64,000 bases of DNA from Winogradskyella schleiferi. Lineage in GTDB: Bacteria; Bacteroidota; Bacteroidia; Flavobacteriales; Flavobacteriaceae. Every line of letters starts with the position of its first letter. Within the stretch, counting starts at the first letter, position 1. Positions 18,088 to 26,764 of the stretch are shown here, piece by piece. The notes under the pieces are model-generated. The model was not told where the DNA came from, made no database searches, and was given only the letters and a program-made list of their open reading frames with translations. The position numbers and the translations under genes are program-made. The stretch is from contig NZ_CP053351.1 of NCBI RefSeq assembly GCF_013394655.1, positions 4,070,001-4,134,000 of the forward strand, written 5' to 3'.

Positions 18088-18333
18088 ATGGCTAGACAAA
18101 GTATATCATTCACAAAACCAAATGATGAATGGCTGAAAAATCAAGTTGACAATAAAGAATATTCAAGTAAAAGTGAATTAGTCAACGATTTAATTAGACA
18201 AGCAAGAGGTCAACAAGTTCAAATTGATTGGATTAGATCTAAGCTTGAAAGAGCTGAAAATAGCGGATTTACTTCTGATAGTAAAGCGCAAATCCTTAAA
18301 AAATCTAAGGACCTACTCAATGACGGAATTTAG
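18088..18333 (+). CDS. parD: ParD-family antitoxin
   Basis: 81 residues. A ribbon-helix-helix N-terminus (RQSISFTKPNDEWLKNQV) with the ParD motif EYSSKSELVNDLIRQAR at ~24-40 is followed by a charged C-terminal part that would bind the toxin. It overlaps the downstream parE by 14 bp, the usual coupling in type II toxin-antitoxin pairs. It would neutralise the toxin and repress the operon. The inverted repeat just upstream is a candidate operator. Confidence 0.9.
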   Translation: MARQSISFTKPNDEWLKNQVDNKEYSSKSELVNDLIRQARGQQVQIDWIRSKLERAENSGFTSDSKAQILKKSKDLLNDGI

Positions 18334-18607
18334 AATAAGTAATACTGCGAGAGAGGACTTAATTCGAATTCATCATTACGGAGTTAAAAAATTTGGAATT
18401 ACTCAAGCGGATAAATACTTTGATTCTTTTTTTAAGTATTTTGAGATAATTGCTCAAAGACCATTTTCATTTGAATCGGTTGATTTTATAAAAAAAGGAT
18501 ATAGACGTTGCGTCTGCGGATCTGATAGTATTTTCTTCAAAGTAAACGAAGATGTTGTTGAGATAATGACTATTATTGGTAGACAAGATTTAGATAGTAT
18601 CGTATAA
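18320..18607 (+). CDS. parE: ParE/RelE-superfamily toxin
   Basis: 95 residues from ATG 18320 (MTEFRISNTAREDL); an upstream in-frame ATG at 18224 lies deep inside parD and is not credible. ParE features are the N-terminal YRIS-like strand, the helix ARLDLIRIHHYGVKKFG-like segment at ~10-26, RPFSFESVDFIKKGYRRCVCG (~49-69), and the end VEIMTIIGRQDLDS. ParE toxins inhibit DNA gyrase; RelE relatives cleave mRNA. The C-terminal GRQD ending favours the ParE group. The partner is parD directly upstream. Confidence 0.9.
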   Translation: MTEFRISNTAREDLIRIHHYGVKKFGITQADKYFDSFFKYFEIIAQRPFSFESVDFIKKGYRRCVCGSDSIFFKVNEDVVEIMTIIGRQDLDSIV

Positions 18608-18698
18608 AAATACAGTTGCCAACAAAGTACTGTGTTAAAAACAAGGAAAATTCAGTAGAAGTTCTCGTGTTTTTTATTACGTTTTAGAAACAATTATG

Positions 18699-18745
18699 GC
18701 AGAAAAGAGCCAAACTTTTGATTTAGCCCTAAACTGCTATTTTTT
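18699..18745 (-). repeat. ~48-bp repeat, copy A, 3' of a small membrane-protein gene
   Basis: About 90% identical (roughly five mismatches) to 19257-19304. Both copies lie just downstream of a small minus-strand ORF (6 and 26 bp after the stops). Ends GCAG/CTGC can pair weakly. Function unknown; see findings. Confidence 0.7.
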
Positions 18746-18751
18746 TAGCCA

Positions 18752-18979
18752 TTATGATATTTCAAAAGTAATTATTTCAAGTTTCCTCAATATAGTAACT
18801 ATTAAAACTAATATCGCACATATATGATAAAGAAAAATTGAAAATTTCCTTTTAGGAAAATCATATACTTTGTGTTTTAAAAATGTGGGGTTAAATAAAA
18901 GTTTAATTACTTTAAGTAATTCTAGAATTATTACAATAGCTATAATTAGGACAAAAAAATATGTGCTAAAATTTTTCAT
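18752..18979 (-). CDS. Small hypothetical membrane protein
   Basis: 75 residues with two likely transmembrane helices (~6-28 and ~51-69) joined by a basic loop (KHKVYDFPKRKFS). No family recognised. It lies in the accessory stretch, between two copies of a 48-bp repeat, downstream of parDE on the opposite strand. The composition suits a real small membrane protein, but there is no other support. Confidence 0.45.
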   Translation of the reverse strand: MKNFSTYFFVLIIAIVIILELLKVIKLLFNPTFLKHKVYDFPKRKFSIFLYHICAILVLIVTILRKLEIITFEIS

Positions 18980-19330
18980 TTAGATAATTTTAAAAGCAAT
19001 CTGCTACTATTTCATAAGCAATTCTTGCAAAACTCTTTTTTAAACATTAGAAGTTTGTCAAATATATTATATTACAAGTGATAACTTATTCCACATGGAA
19101 AGCATTTATTTTCAATTTTTAAATCTAAATCTTTTATTGATTGAATGAAACAAATGATTTATGTCTCTTGAACAAGCGGATAGACTAAGCACAACTCTTC
19201 CTTATTTGAAAATTAGCAGGCTGCTAAACTGTCTTTTTCGACTAAAAATTAAGATAGCAGAAAAGAACTAAACTTTTGATTTAACTCTTAACTGCTATTT
19301 TTTATAGTAAAACTTTGTAACTTAAAGTTT
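18980..19330. other. Non-coding stretch with repeat copy B
   Basis: About 350 bp without a credible gene. It holds the palindrome TAGCAG-G-CTGCTA at 19214-19226 and repeat copy B at 19257-19304. The rest is plain AT-rich sequence. Confidence 0.5.
19257..19304 (-). repeat. ~48-bp repeat, copy B, 3' of a small membrane-protein gene
   Basis: Counterpart of 18699-18745 (GCAGAAAAGA at the start, ACTGCTATTTTTT near the end). It ends 26 bp before the stop of the 19331-19552 minus-strand gene, so each small gene is followed by one copy. Confidence 0.7.
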
Positions 19331-19552
19331 TTAATCTTTCTTTTTCCTTTTTTTTCCAATAAAAACGAAAAACAGCATTATTAATGTTGGGATTATTGCT
19401 TGCACTAACGAGTACTTTATGTTCCAACTTTTTGTATAACCTTCTGACTCCATCATTGCATTAACTGTGAAAAATGCCGCAGTCGATATGAGGTAAATAA
19501 TGAAGACGATAATTAATATAAATATTGGTTTTTGATAAAACTTTTTTTCCAT
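19331..19552 (-). CDS. Small hypothetical membrane protein
   Basis: 73 residues from ATG 19552 (MEKKFYQKPIFIL); an earlier ATG at 19573 would overlap the upstream lipoprotein gene by 17 bp and adds only MLAKINI. Two transmembrane helices are likely (~9-28 and ~46-63), and the end is very basic (GKKRKKKD). It starts 4 bp after the lipoprotein gene's stop, so the two are probably cotranscribed. It might be an immunity or accessory protein for the lipoprotein. No family recognised. Confidence 0.55.
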   Translation of the reverse strand: MEKKFYQKPIFILIIVFIIYLISTAAFFTVNAMMESEGYTKSWNIKYSLVQAIIPTLIMLFFVFIGKKRKKKD

Positions 19553-19556
19553 AATA

Positions 19557-20399
19557 TTAATCTTGGCAAGCATAATGGGTCTGTGATGCAGTTACTGATG
19601 CAGCCGCTGCTGCAATTGCTACAGCTGCAGCCATAGCACCTGGATTTAATGTTCCAGCAATCCAACCACCAATACCTGCGGAAAGCACAGCGGTTGCAGC
19701 ACCCGTTCCATCAGCACCTATAATTGCTTTTGTGCAAGGTGTGACTCCATTAATATAAACTTGCATATTCAAAATAGTTGCATTTCCTATGCCAGAACCA
19801 CCAAATTCAGTGGATTTCCAAAAATAGCTTGATTGCTCCAATACTTCCAAATATGCTAAGACAGAATTTAAGTCGGATTTGGTTAGGCTGTTTGAAGCAT
19901 TTATCTTTAGAGCTATAAGAGCATTTGAAAAATCAGATTGGTATTGTAAATTATTTAGACTGCTGTATGCAGAATCTACAATATCTTTAGCAGTCTGAGT
20001 TTCTAAATTTTGCTTTAGATAATCTAAATCAGTTAAACTGTTTTCACCCCCTTCTATCTGATTCTCGAAAACAAAATTAATGATGTCTTCCTTTTCTTCG
20101 ATGGTTAATTCAGGAATGTCAATTGCCATTAAATTACTTTTTAAATCAGCAATAGGCGTAGTAGAATTATAATCGAAATTTTCATAAGCATCTTCTAAAT
20201 GTTTATTATGCATCACCCCTATATAATCAATATTCTTTTGAGAAAAGGTAAAATTGCTAGACCTTTTTAAAACGGTTGTCTCATTTAATATTGAGTTGGA
20301 GGTTGTTTCTGATAGTATATTATCAGTCGAACAACTATAAGTAAGCATTGTCAATGAAAACACTATAATAAATTTCTATAGGATACTACATTTCTTCAT
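19557..20399 (-). pseudogene. Lipoprotein gene with an amber codon in its signal peptide and a Gly/Ala-rich C-terminus
   Basis: From ATG 20399 the frame reads MKKCSIL, then TAG (complement of 20376-20378), then KFIIVFSLTMLTYSCSTDN. Read through, this is a textbook lipoprotein signal peptide with the lipobox ending at Cys (LTYSC). A GTG at 20363 allows a shortened 268-residue product that keeps most of the hydrophobic segment but loses the positive N-terminus. The mature part (~20-200) is helical. Residues ~205-260 are a Gly/Ala-rich membrane-active-looking stretch (GGWIAGTLNPGAMAAAVAIA), followed by ACQD. Such tails are seen in small secreted or bacteriocin-like proteins, but no family is recognised. 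It may be recently inactivated or rescued by GTG initiation. Confidence 0.6.
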
Positions 20400-20740
20400 A
20401 ATTTTAAGATTTTAAACCCATCATTTTTTTAAGATAGGTTGATTAATAAATAAATTCACCCTAAATAAATAGGGAACAGAAGTCATTTATTATCTCATAT
20501 AAGGGTATGAGAAGTAGAAGTCTTTTGGTAAGAAGTCTTTTAAATTTGCGCTATCAATAAAATTCTTAAGGGATAAAAATAAAAAAACTTGCGCAAGCTA
20601 TATGTTTAAACATTTTTGTTGTCCACATTCTTCTGAGTGACTTCTATTTCTCTCAAAATTATGTTTCCAACACTATAAATCTAGAGAAAAAAAAACTCTA
20701 CTACCAAAGAAAAGATGAAAATTGTGTAAAACAGCTGATA

Positions 20741-20781
20741 TTTACGGTTTTTCCACAGCGTTGCTGTGGAAAAACCGTAAA
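20741..20781. repeat. Perfect 19-bp inverted repeat with 3-nt loop
   Basis: TTTACGGTTTTTCCACAGC at 20741-20759 pairs fully with 20763-20781 around GTT. No T-run follows on either strand, so it is not a classical terminator. The nearest genes are ~340 bp (left) and ~420 bp (right) away. Confidence 0.85.
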
Positions 20782-20841
20782 CAAATTAAAACCAAAAGAA
20801 ATTTTGACAATTTTTGGTTTGGACATTAGCACTAAATTTTT

Positions 20842-20880
20842 AGTGTAATGTTACTGTCTAAAGTGTAATGTTACTGTCTA
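20842..20880. repeat. Tandem 20-bp repeat
   Basis: AGTGTAATGTTACTGTCTA occurs at 20842-20860 and again at 20862-20880, separated by one base. It may be a transposon end or a protein-binding array; nothing nearby decides. Confidence 0.7.
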
Positions 20881-21129
20881 ATAAAATATCCTAATCAATT
20901 GATAAAAATTCACTTTGGTGTAAAACCTTATTCATAATTTTTAAAATTTCATTCATAATCTACTGAATCATACTTTAACATTAATTGCTACAAATAAGAG
21001 CAACATAAACTACATATAGTAGCTAATTTTACAATCTGCATTTAGAAGTAATTTCAAGTATATAAAGAAGAGATTTTTTCAATCTGTTTACATCTGTTTT
21101 CAGTTAGTTAGAATTTAGTCTATGTTCTC

Positions 21130-21148
21130 TGCCTCGCCGTCAGGCAGG
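21130..21148. repeat. Hairpin CTGCCT-loop-AGGCAG
   Basis: CTGCCTCGCCGTCAGGCAG forms a 6-bp GC-rich stem with a 7-nt loop, 57 bp before the dnaE start. It is out of keeping with the AT-rich surroundings and looks like a dispersed flavobacterial palindrome. Confidence 0.6.
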
Positions 21149-21204
21149 TTGGTTCTAAAAGCGAAGCGGTCTTTTATCATTTATCGAACAACAATATTTC
21201 TATT

Positions 21205-24200
21205 ATGTATTTGAATTGTCACACTTATTATAGTCTTCGCTATGGCACTATAAAACCAGAGCAACTGCTTGCCATTGCTTCAGAAAATGGTGTGCGCACT
21301 CTAGCGCTTACAGATATAAATACGACGTCTGCATGTTTGGATATCGTTCGACTTTCAGAAAAATATAAAGTAAAACCTGTGCTTGGTGTCGATTTTAGAA
21401 ATAGTGCAGAACAGCAATTTATTCTTATTGCGAAAAATAATAATGGCTTTAAAAACATCAATGATTACCTCTCCAAATTCCTCCATAATCATGAGTTGAA
21501 AATTCCTGAACGACCAGATGAAATATTAGAGGATTGCTTTGTGATTTATCCGTATCAAAAGGGAAAGCACTATGAATTAAAACCCAATGAATTTTTAGGC
21601 ATTGCACCAAAAGACCTCAACCATTTAAAATTTTCGAAATGGAATATGTTGCGAGAGAAATTAGTGGTGCTAAAAACGGTATCGTTTCAGAATAAAAAAG
21701 GGTTTAATACACATCGTTTACTCAGAGCGATTGATAATAACACCCTATTAAGTAAACTTCCAAAATCTGAAGAAGGAAACGAGAAAGATGTCATGTTGCC
21801 CTATAATGACTTGTGTGAAACTTATTCGGAATTCCCAAAACTTATCAATAATACCGAGCAGTTATTAAACAATTGTTCTATCGATTTCGATTTTAAAACT
21901 GATGACTCTAAAAACCAAAAGTGTTTAACTGAAAATGAAACTTCGGATTACGAATTATTGGAAAAACTCACTTACGATGGTATTCCCTATCGCTACGGAA
22001 ATGATAGTGAACAAAAGGTTTATGATCGGATTGAAAAAGAACTCAATATTATAAAACAAAAAGGCTTTGTCTCCTATTTTCTTATCAATTGGAAAATATT
22101 GGAATACGCACGTAGCAAAGATTATTACTATGTTGGTCGTGGAAGCGGTGCCAATAGTATTATCGCGTATTTACTCAGAATCACAGATGTCGATCCGATT
22201 GAGCTCGATTTATATTTTGAACGTTTTATCAACCTATTCCGGCAAAATCCACCAGATTTTGATATTGATTTTTCATGGAAAGACAGAGATGATATTACAC
22301 GATTTATCTTCGATAATTTTGAGAACACTGCACTTATCACGGTTTATAACACCTTTAAATTTAAAGCTTCGGTACGCGAATTAGGGAAAGTATTCGGCTT
22401 ACCAAAATCTGAAATGGATTTGCTTACCAGAGGAAAATACCATGTGAATCAACTCGATGAATTATCGCAACTCGTCATTAAATACGCCAAGTATATTCAA
22501 GGATTTCCCAATTATTTAGGCATTCATGCAGGAGGTATTTTAATTTCAGAACAACCGATTCATTATTACTGTGCCACATTTATGCCTCCAAAAGGTTTTG
22601 CCACCACACAGTTTGATATGGTCGTTGCCGAAGATATTGGGTTGTACAAATTCGATATTCTAAGTCAACGCGGCTTAGGAAAAATTAAGGAAGCGGTTGA
22701 AATTATTGACGAGAACTACAAAGACCAACCACCAATTGACATTCATGATATTAAAGGATTTAAGCAAGACGAGCGCATAAAAGATTTACTGAGAAATGCC
22801 AAAGCCATTGGCTGCTTTTACGTAGAATCTCCTGCGATGCGAATGCTGTTAAGAAAACTTCAGGTCGATGATTATTTGGGTTTAGTGGCAGCAAGTTCCA
22901 TTATTAGACCTGGTGTTGCCAACAGTGGTATGATGCGCCAATATATTTTGCGTCATCGTCATCCTGAAAAACGAAAAGAAGCACACCCTGTTTTGCAAAG
23001 TATTATGCCCGAAACTTACGGCGTTATGGTATATCAAGAAGACGTGATTAAGGTCGCACATATTTTTGGAGGTTTGGATTTGGGCGAATCCGATATGTTA
23101 CGTCGTGGTATGTCTGGTAAATTTCGATCCCGCGATGAATTCAACAAAGTGAAACAAAAATTTTTTGATAACTGTGCAAAACGTGGCGAATCATATGATG
23201 TTGTTGCAGATATTTGGCGACAAATAGAAAGTTTCGCAGGTTATGCTTTTGCTAAAGGGCATTCTGCTTCATACGCCGTAGAAAGCTATCAAAGTCTATT
23301 TTTAAAAGCCCACTATCCTTTGGAATATATGACAGCTACTATCAATAATTTTGGTGGATTTTATAGCACCGAACTTTATGTACACGAAGCCAGAATGCAC
23401 CATGGAAAAATTGAAGCGCCATGCATCAATCAATCAGCTGTCGAAGCTATTATTAAAGGCAAAACCATCTATTTAGGCTTTATGTTTTTGCAATCCTTAG
23501 AGTCTAAAACTATCAATCGTATTCTGAATGAACGTATCAAAAACGGCATATTTCAATCGCTTGATGATTTTATAGAACGTGTCCCGATTTCCATTGAACA
23601 GCTATCTATTTTAATAAAAATAAATGCCTTTCGTTTTACAGGAATTAACAAACGTGAATTGCTTTGGGAAGCCCATTTAAAAATCAGTAAAACCATAATT
23701 CAAGACCATGTTGTTAATCTATTTAGAACTGAAAAAATCAATTACAATACACCTGAATTACCAAGTACAGCTTTAGAAACTGCTTTTGATGAAATAGAAC
23801 TGTTAGGTTTTCCTTTGTGTAATCCGTTTTTATTATTGACCACAAAATCAACAGGAAATTTACGTGCCAGACATCTTGAAAAATTAGAAGGCAGGCTCAT
23901 TATTATTGAAGGGTATTTAATCACTACAAAAAACACCAAAACATCAAACGGAAAAGTCATGCACTTCGGTACCTTTTTAGATCGTGATGGTGATTTTATA
24001 GACACGGTTCACTTTCCTCCCATTGCTGCCAAATATCCATTTAGAGGCAAAGGCATTTATAAAATAATCGGTAAGGTCATGGTGGAATTTAATTGTGTGA
24101 ATATTGAAGTTTCAGAATTAGAACGTTTAGCAATAATTGAAGATCCAAGGTATTCGGTGAAATCGCTAAATCCAACATTTCAGAATAAGAAAAGCTTTGA

Positions 24201-24225
24201 GGATCTTAAACTGGCACAAGGGTAA
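21205..24225 (+). CDS. DnaE-type DNA polymerase III alpha subunit (probable error-prone/translesion version)
   Basis: 1006 residues, shorter than replicative DnaE (~1160 or more). The N-terminal PHP domain is degenerate (NCHTYYSLRYG where HxHxxxS is expected; LALTDIN retained), so exonuclease activity is unlikely. The polymerase core has VGRGSGANSIIAYLL (~311-325), the catalytic Asp motif P350-D-F-D-I-D-F356 and GYAFAKGHSASYAVESYQ (~677-694). The C-terminal OB domain is at ~885-960. The dinB gene follows 9 bp downstream. DnaE2/ImuC-like polymerases act in damage-induced mutagenesis with a Y-family partner, and pairing with dinB suggests the same job here. It is very unlikely to be the main replicase. 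Confidence 0.9.
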   Translation: MYLNCHTYYSLRYGTIKPEQLLAIASENGVRTLALTDINTTSACLDIVRLSEKYKVKPVLGVDFRNSAEQQFILIAKNNNGFKNINDYLSKFLHNHELKIPERPDEILEDCFVIYPYQKGKHYELKPNEFLGIAPKDLNHLKFSKWNMLREKLVVLKTVSFQNKKGFNTHRLLRAIDNNTLLSKLPKSEEGNEKDVMLPYNDLCETYSEFPKLINNTEQLLNNCSIDFDFKTDDSKNQKCLTENETSDYELLEKLTYDGIPYRYGNDSEQKVYDRIEKELNIIKQKGFVSYFLINWKILEYARSKDYYYVGRGSGANSIIAYLLRITDVDPIELDLYFERFINLFRQNPPDFDIDFSWKDRDDITRFIFDNFENTALITVYNTFKFKASVRELGKVFGLPKSEMDLLTRGKYHVNQLDELSQLVIKYAKYIQGFPNYLGIHAGGILISEQPIHYYCATFMPPKGFATTQFDMVVAEDIGLYKFDILSQRGLGKIKEAVEIIDENYKDQPPIDIHDIKGFKQDERIKDLLRNAKAIGCFYVESPAMRMLLRKLQVDDYLGLVAASSIIRPGVANSGMMRQYILRHRHPEKRKEAHPVLQSIMPETYGVMVYQEDVIKVAHIFGGLDLGESDMLRRGMSGKFRSRDEFNKVKQKFFDNCAKRGESYDVVADIWRQIESFAGYAFAKGHSASYAVESYQSLFLKAHYPLEYMTATINNFGGFYSTELYVHEARMHHGKIEAPCINQSAVEAIIKGKTIYLGFMFLQSLESKTINRILNERIKNGIFQSLDDFIERVPISIEQLSILIKINAFRFTGINKRELLWEAHLKISKTIIQDHVVNLFRTEKINYNTPELPSTALETAFDEIELLGFPLCNPFLLLTTKSTGNLRARHLEKLEGRLIIIEGYLITTKNTKTSNGKVMHFGTFLDRDGDFIDTVHFPPIAAKYPFRGKGIYKIIGKVMVEFNCVNIEVSELERLAIIEDPRYSVKSLNPTFQNKKSFEDLKLAQG

Positions 24226-24234
24226 CAAAATAAA

Positions 24235-25452
24235 ATGAACAACAACAGATCAATAGTACACATGGATTTAGACACTTTTTTTGTGTCTTGCGAACGCCTG
24301 CTCGATAGTCGTCTTATTGGTAAACCCGTACTTATTGGTGGCACCAGCGATAGAGGTGTTGTGGCTTCCTGTAGTTACGAAGCCCGAACATTTGGCGTCC
24401 ACTCTGCCATGCCAATGCGTATGGCCAAACAGCTTTGCCCTGAGGCTATCGTGCTCAGAGGAAATTCTGGTATTTATACCAAATTCTCCAACGATGTCAC
24501 TGATGTTATCAAAGAAAGCGTGCCACTTTATGAAAAAACATCCATTGACGAGTTTTACATGGATCTCACAGGAATGGATAAATTCTTTGGCTGCCACAAG
24601 TTGGCTTCAGAATTACGCCAGAAAATCATCAAAGAAACCGGCTTACCTATTTCTTTTGGCTTATCGCTCAATAAAACGGTTTCAAAAATAGCCACTGGCG
24701 AAGCAAAGCCCAATAATGAAATCCGGATTATTTCTGGTGAAGAAAAACCGTTTTTAGCGCCACTTTCGGTTAAAAAGATTCCAATGGTTGGGAACGTCAC
24801 TTACAAATCACTTTGCGATTTGGGCGTTAAACGTATAAAAACGGTACAAGAAATGCCCATGGAACTGATGCATAAAGTTTTGGGTAAAAATGGATTGGTG
24901 ATTTGGAAAAAAGCCAATGGTATAGACAACTCGCCTGTGGTACAATATCACGAACGTAAATCCATTTCTACCGAACGTACTTTTGGACAGGATACTACAG
25001 ATGTAAATAAACTAAAAGGTTTGGTAATTGCCATGGCAGAAAATTTAGCGTACCAATTGCGTCGTGGCCATAAATTAACCGCTTGTGTGACGTTTAAAAT
25101 TCGCTATTCCGATTTTCAGACGTATACGCAACAGCAACGGATTCCTTATAGTGCCATGGATCATACTATTATTCCTGTGGTATTGGATTTATTCAAAAAA
25201 CTGTACCATCGCAGGCTTCTAGTGCGATTAATCGGAGTTCGGTTTAGCCATTTGGTAGAAGGCGGCCATCAAGTCAATTTGTTTGAGGATAACGAAATGC
25301 ACCTCAACCTCTGTAATGCCATGGATAAAATGCGTGAACGTTATGGCGATAGAGCTGTAATGAGTGCTGCTGGTATGGAAGCCAAAACCATTAGTCGTTG
25401 GAACCCTTTTAATGGTGAACCACCTCCTTTGTTGGCGAATCGGCATCAATAG
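24235..25452 (+). CDS. dinB: DNA polymerase IV (Y family)
   Basis: 405 residues. The Y-family palm has D11/D13 (MDLDTFFVSCE) and the catalytic pair D105-E106 (SIDEFYMDLTG). The helix-hairpin-helix thumb is around 180-205 (VKKIPMVGNVTYKSLCDLGV) and the little-finger domain at ~245-355. Catalyses translesion synthesis. It starts 9 bp after the dnaE-type gene, so they form an operon. The C-terminus (NLFEDNEMHLNLCNAMDKMRERYG) contains QVNLF, which resembles a beta-clamp-binding QxxLF motif. Promoter control such as an SOS box was not identified. Confidence 0.95.
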   Translation: MNNNRSIVHMDLDTFFVSCERLLDSRLIGKPVLIGGTSDRGVVASCSYEARTFGVHSAMPMRMAKQLCPEAIVLRGNSGIYTKFSNDVTDVIKESVPLYEKTSIDEFYMDLTGMDKFFGCHKLASELRQKIIKETGLPISFGLSLNKTVSKIATGEAKPNNEIRIISGEEKPFLAPLSVKKIPMVGNVTYKSLCDLGVKRIKTVQEMPMELMHKVLGKNGLVIWKKANGIDNSPVVQYHERKSISTERTFGQDTTDVNKLKGLVIAMAENLAYQLRRGHKLTACVTFKIRYSDFQTYTQQQRIPYSAMDHTIIPVVLDLFKKLYHRRLLVRLIGVRFSHLVEGGHQVNLFEDNEMHLNLCNAMDKMRERYGDRAVMSAAGMEAKTISRWNPFNGEPPPLLANRHQ

Positions 25453-25462
25453 TATTAAATAT

Positions 25463-25470
25463 TATCTTTG
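25463..25470 (+). promoter_or_regulatory. -7 box upstream of the 25476 gene
   Basis: TATCTTTG is an exact TAnnTTTG match, 5 bp before the ATG at 25476. No good -33 box. If used, the mRNA would be leaderless or nearly so. Confidence 0.4.
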
Positions 25471-25475
25471 TTGTA

Positions 25476-26003
25476 ATGATAGAAAAAGAATTTACAATTA
25501 GAGAGCCTGATATTTCAATATGGCAAAGTATTTTAATTGCATTTATCCTAACTATTTATTCAACAATTTGTTATTATTTCATCACAACAAATAATGACAC
25601 AAACATAGTTTTTTTAATAGCTCTTGGTATTGTTGTTATTAATTATATGGTACTTCCTAATTTGACAACAAAATCCATACATCTCAATTTCACCTATAAA
25701 AAAATAAAATATGAAACTTCTTTAGGTCGTTTTAGCATTAATCAAAAATGGAAAGATCTAAAAAATTTAAAATATATCTCAGTATTCAAAACAGAAAACG
25801 GTTACGAAGTAAATCTATGGCACAATAAAAATGAGATCATTAATTTATTTGTTTATGAACATTATGAAAACGTCGTAAAAGAAGCATTCGCAATTGCCGA
25901 AAAACTAGATATAGAATTACTTGATGCAAGAAAAAGAGGTCATCATCAATGGATAGATAAAGAGGTCTATAAAAAGACAGGAAAAATCGAATACTACGAC
26001 TAA
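25476..26003 (+). CDS. Hypothetical membrane protein, paralog of the 28884 gene
   Basis: 175 residues. Two transmembrane helices lie at ~15-35 and ~42-62, followed by a cytoplasmic-type domain with KNLKYISVFKTENGYEVNLW near residues 95-114. The C-terminal half matches the protein at 28884-29351 (shared features YISVFKT, a VNL strand, a Lys-rich helix with AxxIAxxLxxxxLDA, then a charged end). Family name not recognised. The two paralogs bracket the DUF2007/NfeD/flotillin genes, so a shared membrane role is possible. Confidence 0.75.
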   Translation: MIEKEFTIREPDISIWQSILIAFILTIYSTICYYFITTNNDTNIVFLIALGIVVINYMVLPNLTTKSIHLNFTYKKIKYETSLGRFSINQKWKDLKNLKYISVFKTENGYEVNLWHNKNEIINLFVYEHYENVVKEAFAIAEKLDIELLDARKRGHHQWIDKEVYKKTGKIEYYD

Positions 26004-26023
26004 TATTACTCATCTACAATTTT

Positions 26024-26437
26024 ATGCAAAACACCTTCGTCACTATAGCCAAATTCCAATATTCCGCAGAAGCCGAAATCATAAAAGGGAGATTAGAATC
26101 TGATGGTATAAAAGTGTTTCTCAAAGACAATATCACTATTGATACAGATCCTTTGGTAAGCAACGCCATTGGAGGCATTAAACTCAAAGTACTTGCCAAA
26201 GACGAAGAAAAAGCCTTGGCTATTTTAAAATCCATTGAAGCCTATTCTGTCAATGACGACGGTGAACCGATTGTCTGTCCTAATTGCGGAAGCAACCATA
26301 TTCAGCTCTATTCCACCATCAACGACTTTAAATCCTTGATGTCTTTTGTCATTGGTTTTATTACAGGAACATTGCCATTTAGCACACGATATCAATACAA
26401 GTGTGAGGATTGCAACACTGAATTTCCATTAAAATAA
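26024..26437 (+). CDS. DUF2007-type protein with C-terminal zinc ribbon
   Basis: 137 residues. Residues 1-75 match the DUF2007 'putative signal transducing protein' pattern: NTFVTIAKFQYSAEAEIIKGRLESDGI, then GIKLKVLAKDEEKALAIL. Residues 84-135 form a zinc ribbon with CPNCGS (C84, C87 region) and CEDCNTEF near the end, with a hydrophobic segment between (FVIGFITGTLPF). Function of the family is unknown. It lies 20 bp after the upstream membrane protein on the same strand. Confidence 0.85.
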   Translation: MQNTFVTIAKFQYSAEAEIIKGRLESDGIKVFLKDNITIDTDPLVSNAIGGIKLKVLAKDEEKALAILKSIEAYSVNDDGEPIVCPNCGSNHIQLYSTINDFKSLMSFVIGFITGTLPFSTRYQYKCEDCNTEFPLK

Positions 26438-26764
26438 GAAACAAATCAAGCTTACACCTTCAAAAAATATTTTTCAACTTTTCTGTAACAAAATTCTTCC
26501 GTGATATACTGATATATTGAAAGTCGATCTTTACCCAAATACAATTCACAACTAAACGTATAGAAACGACCTTACCACAATATCCATCAATACCATTGAC
26601 ATTCCTTATTTGGATAGTTACATTCCAATAAAAGATTTCAAAAATAACCATGACTTTAAAAGTCATTCTTGGTGGTGACGCTGTGACTGATTAACTTTCA
26701 AAATAAGATGTAATAATCTTACAATGGTCGTATATTTATAAACTCAAATAAAACCCTAGGAATT
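26438..26764. other. Intergenic region before the NfeD-like gene
   Basis: About 330 bp. No RNA gene or convincing ORF. Plus-strand sequence at 26640-26680 (ACCATGACTTTAAAAGTCAT) contains the small palindrome ATGACTTTAAAAGTCAT at 26650-26666. A weak -7 box TATATTTA (26731-26738) precedes the next gene. Confidence 0.4.

Larger units (their letters stand above)
20400..21204. other. Long non-coding, repeat-bearing region upstream of dnaE
   Basis: About 800 bp with no credible ORF. Contents: hairpin TCTCATA/TATGAGA (20493-20512); a perfect 19-bp stem with 3-nt loop (20741-20781); a near-identical tandem repeat of AGTGTAATGTTACTGTCTA (20842-20880); and hairpin CTGCCT/AGGCAG (21130-21148). It separates the accessory stretch from the polymerase operon and may hold remains of a mobile element. 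Confidence 0.6.

Noticed and set aside
18608..19330. Possible integron attC sites around the 48-bp repeats and GTTGCCAACAA at 18614
   Set aside because: The paired core sites and the GTTRRRY end required for attC were not found, and no integrase gene is in the window; kept only as a cassette-like observation.
24281..24691. 136-codon ORF overlapping dinB in another frame
   Set aside because: Covers the catalytic part of DinB; no start signal or domain.
26460..26666. 68-codon minus-strand ORF before the NfeD-like gene
   Set aside because: No recognisable domain, no promoter, and no coupling to neighbours; the interval is better described as intergenic.
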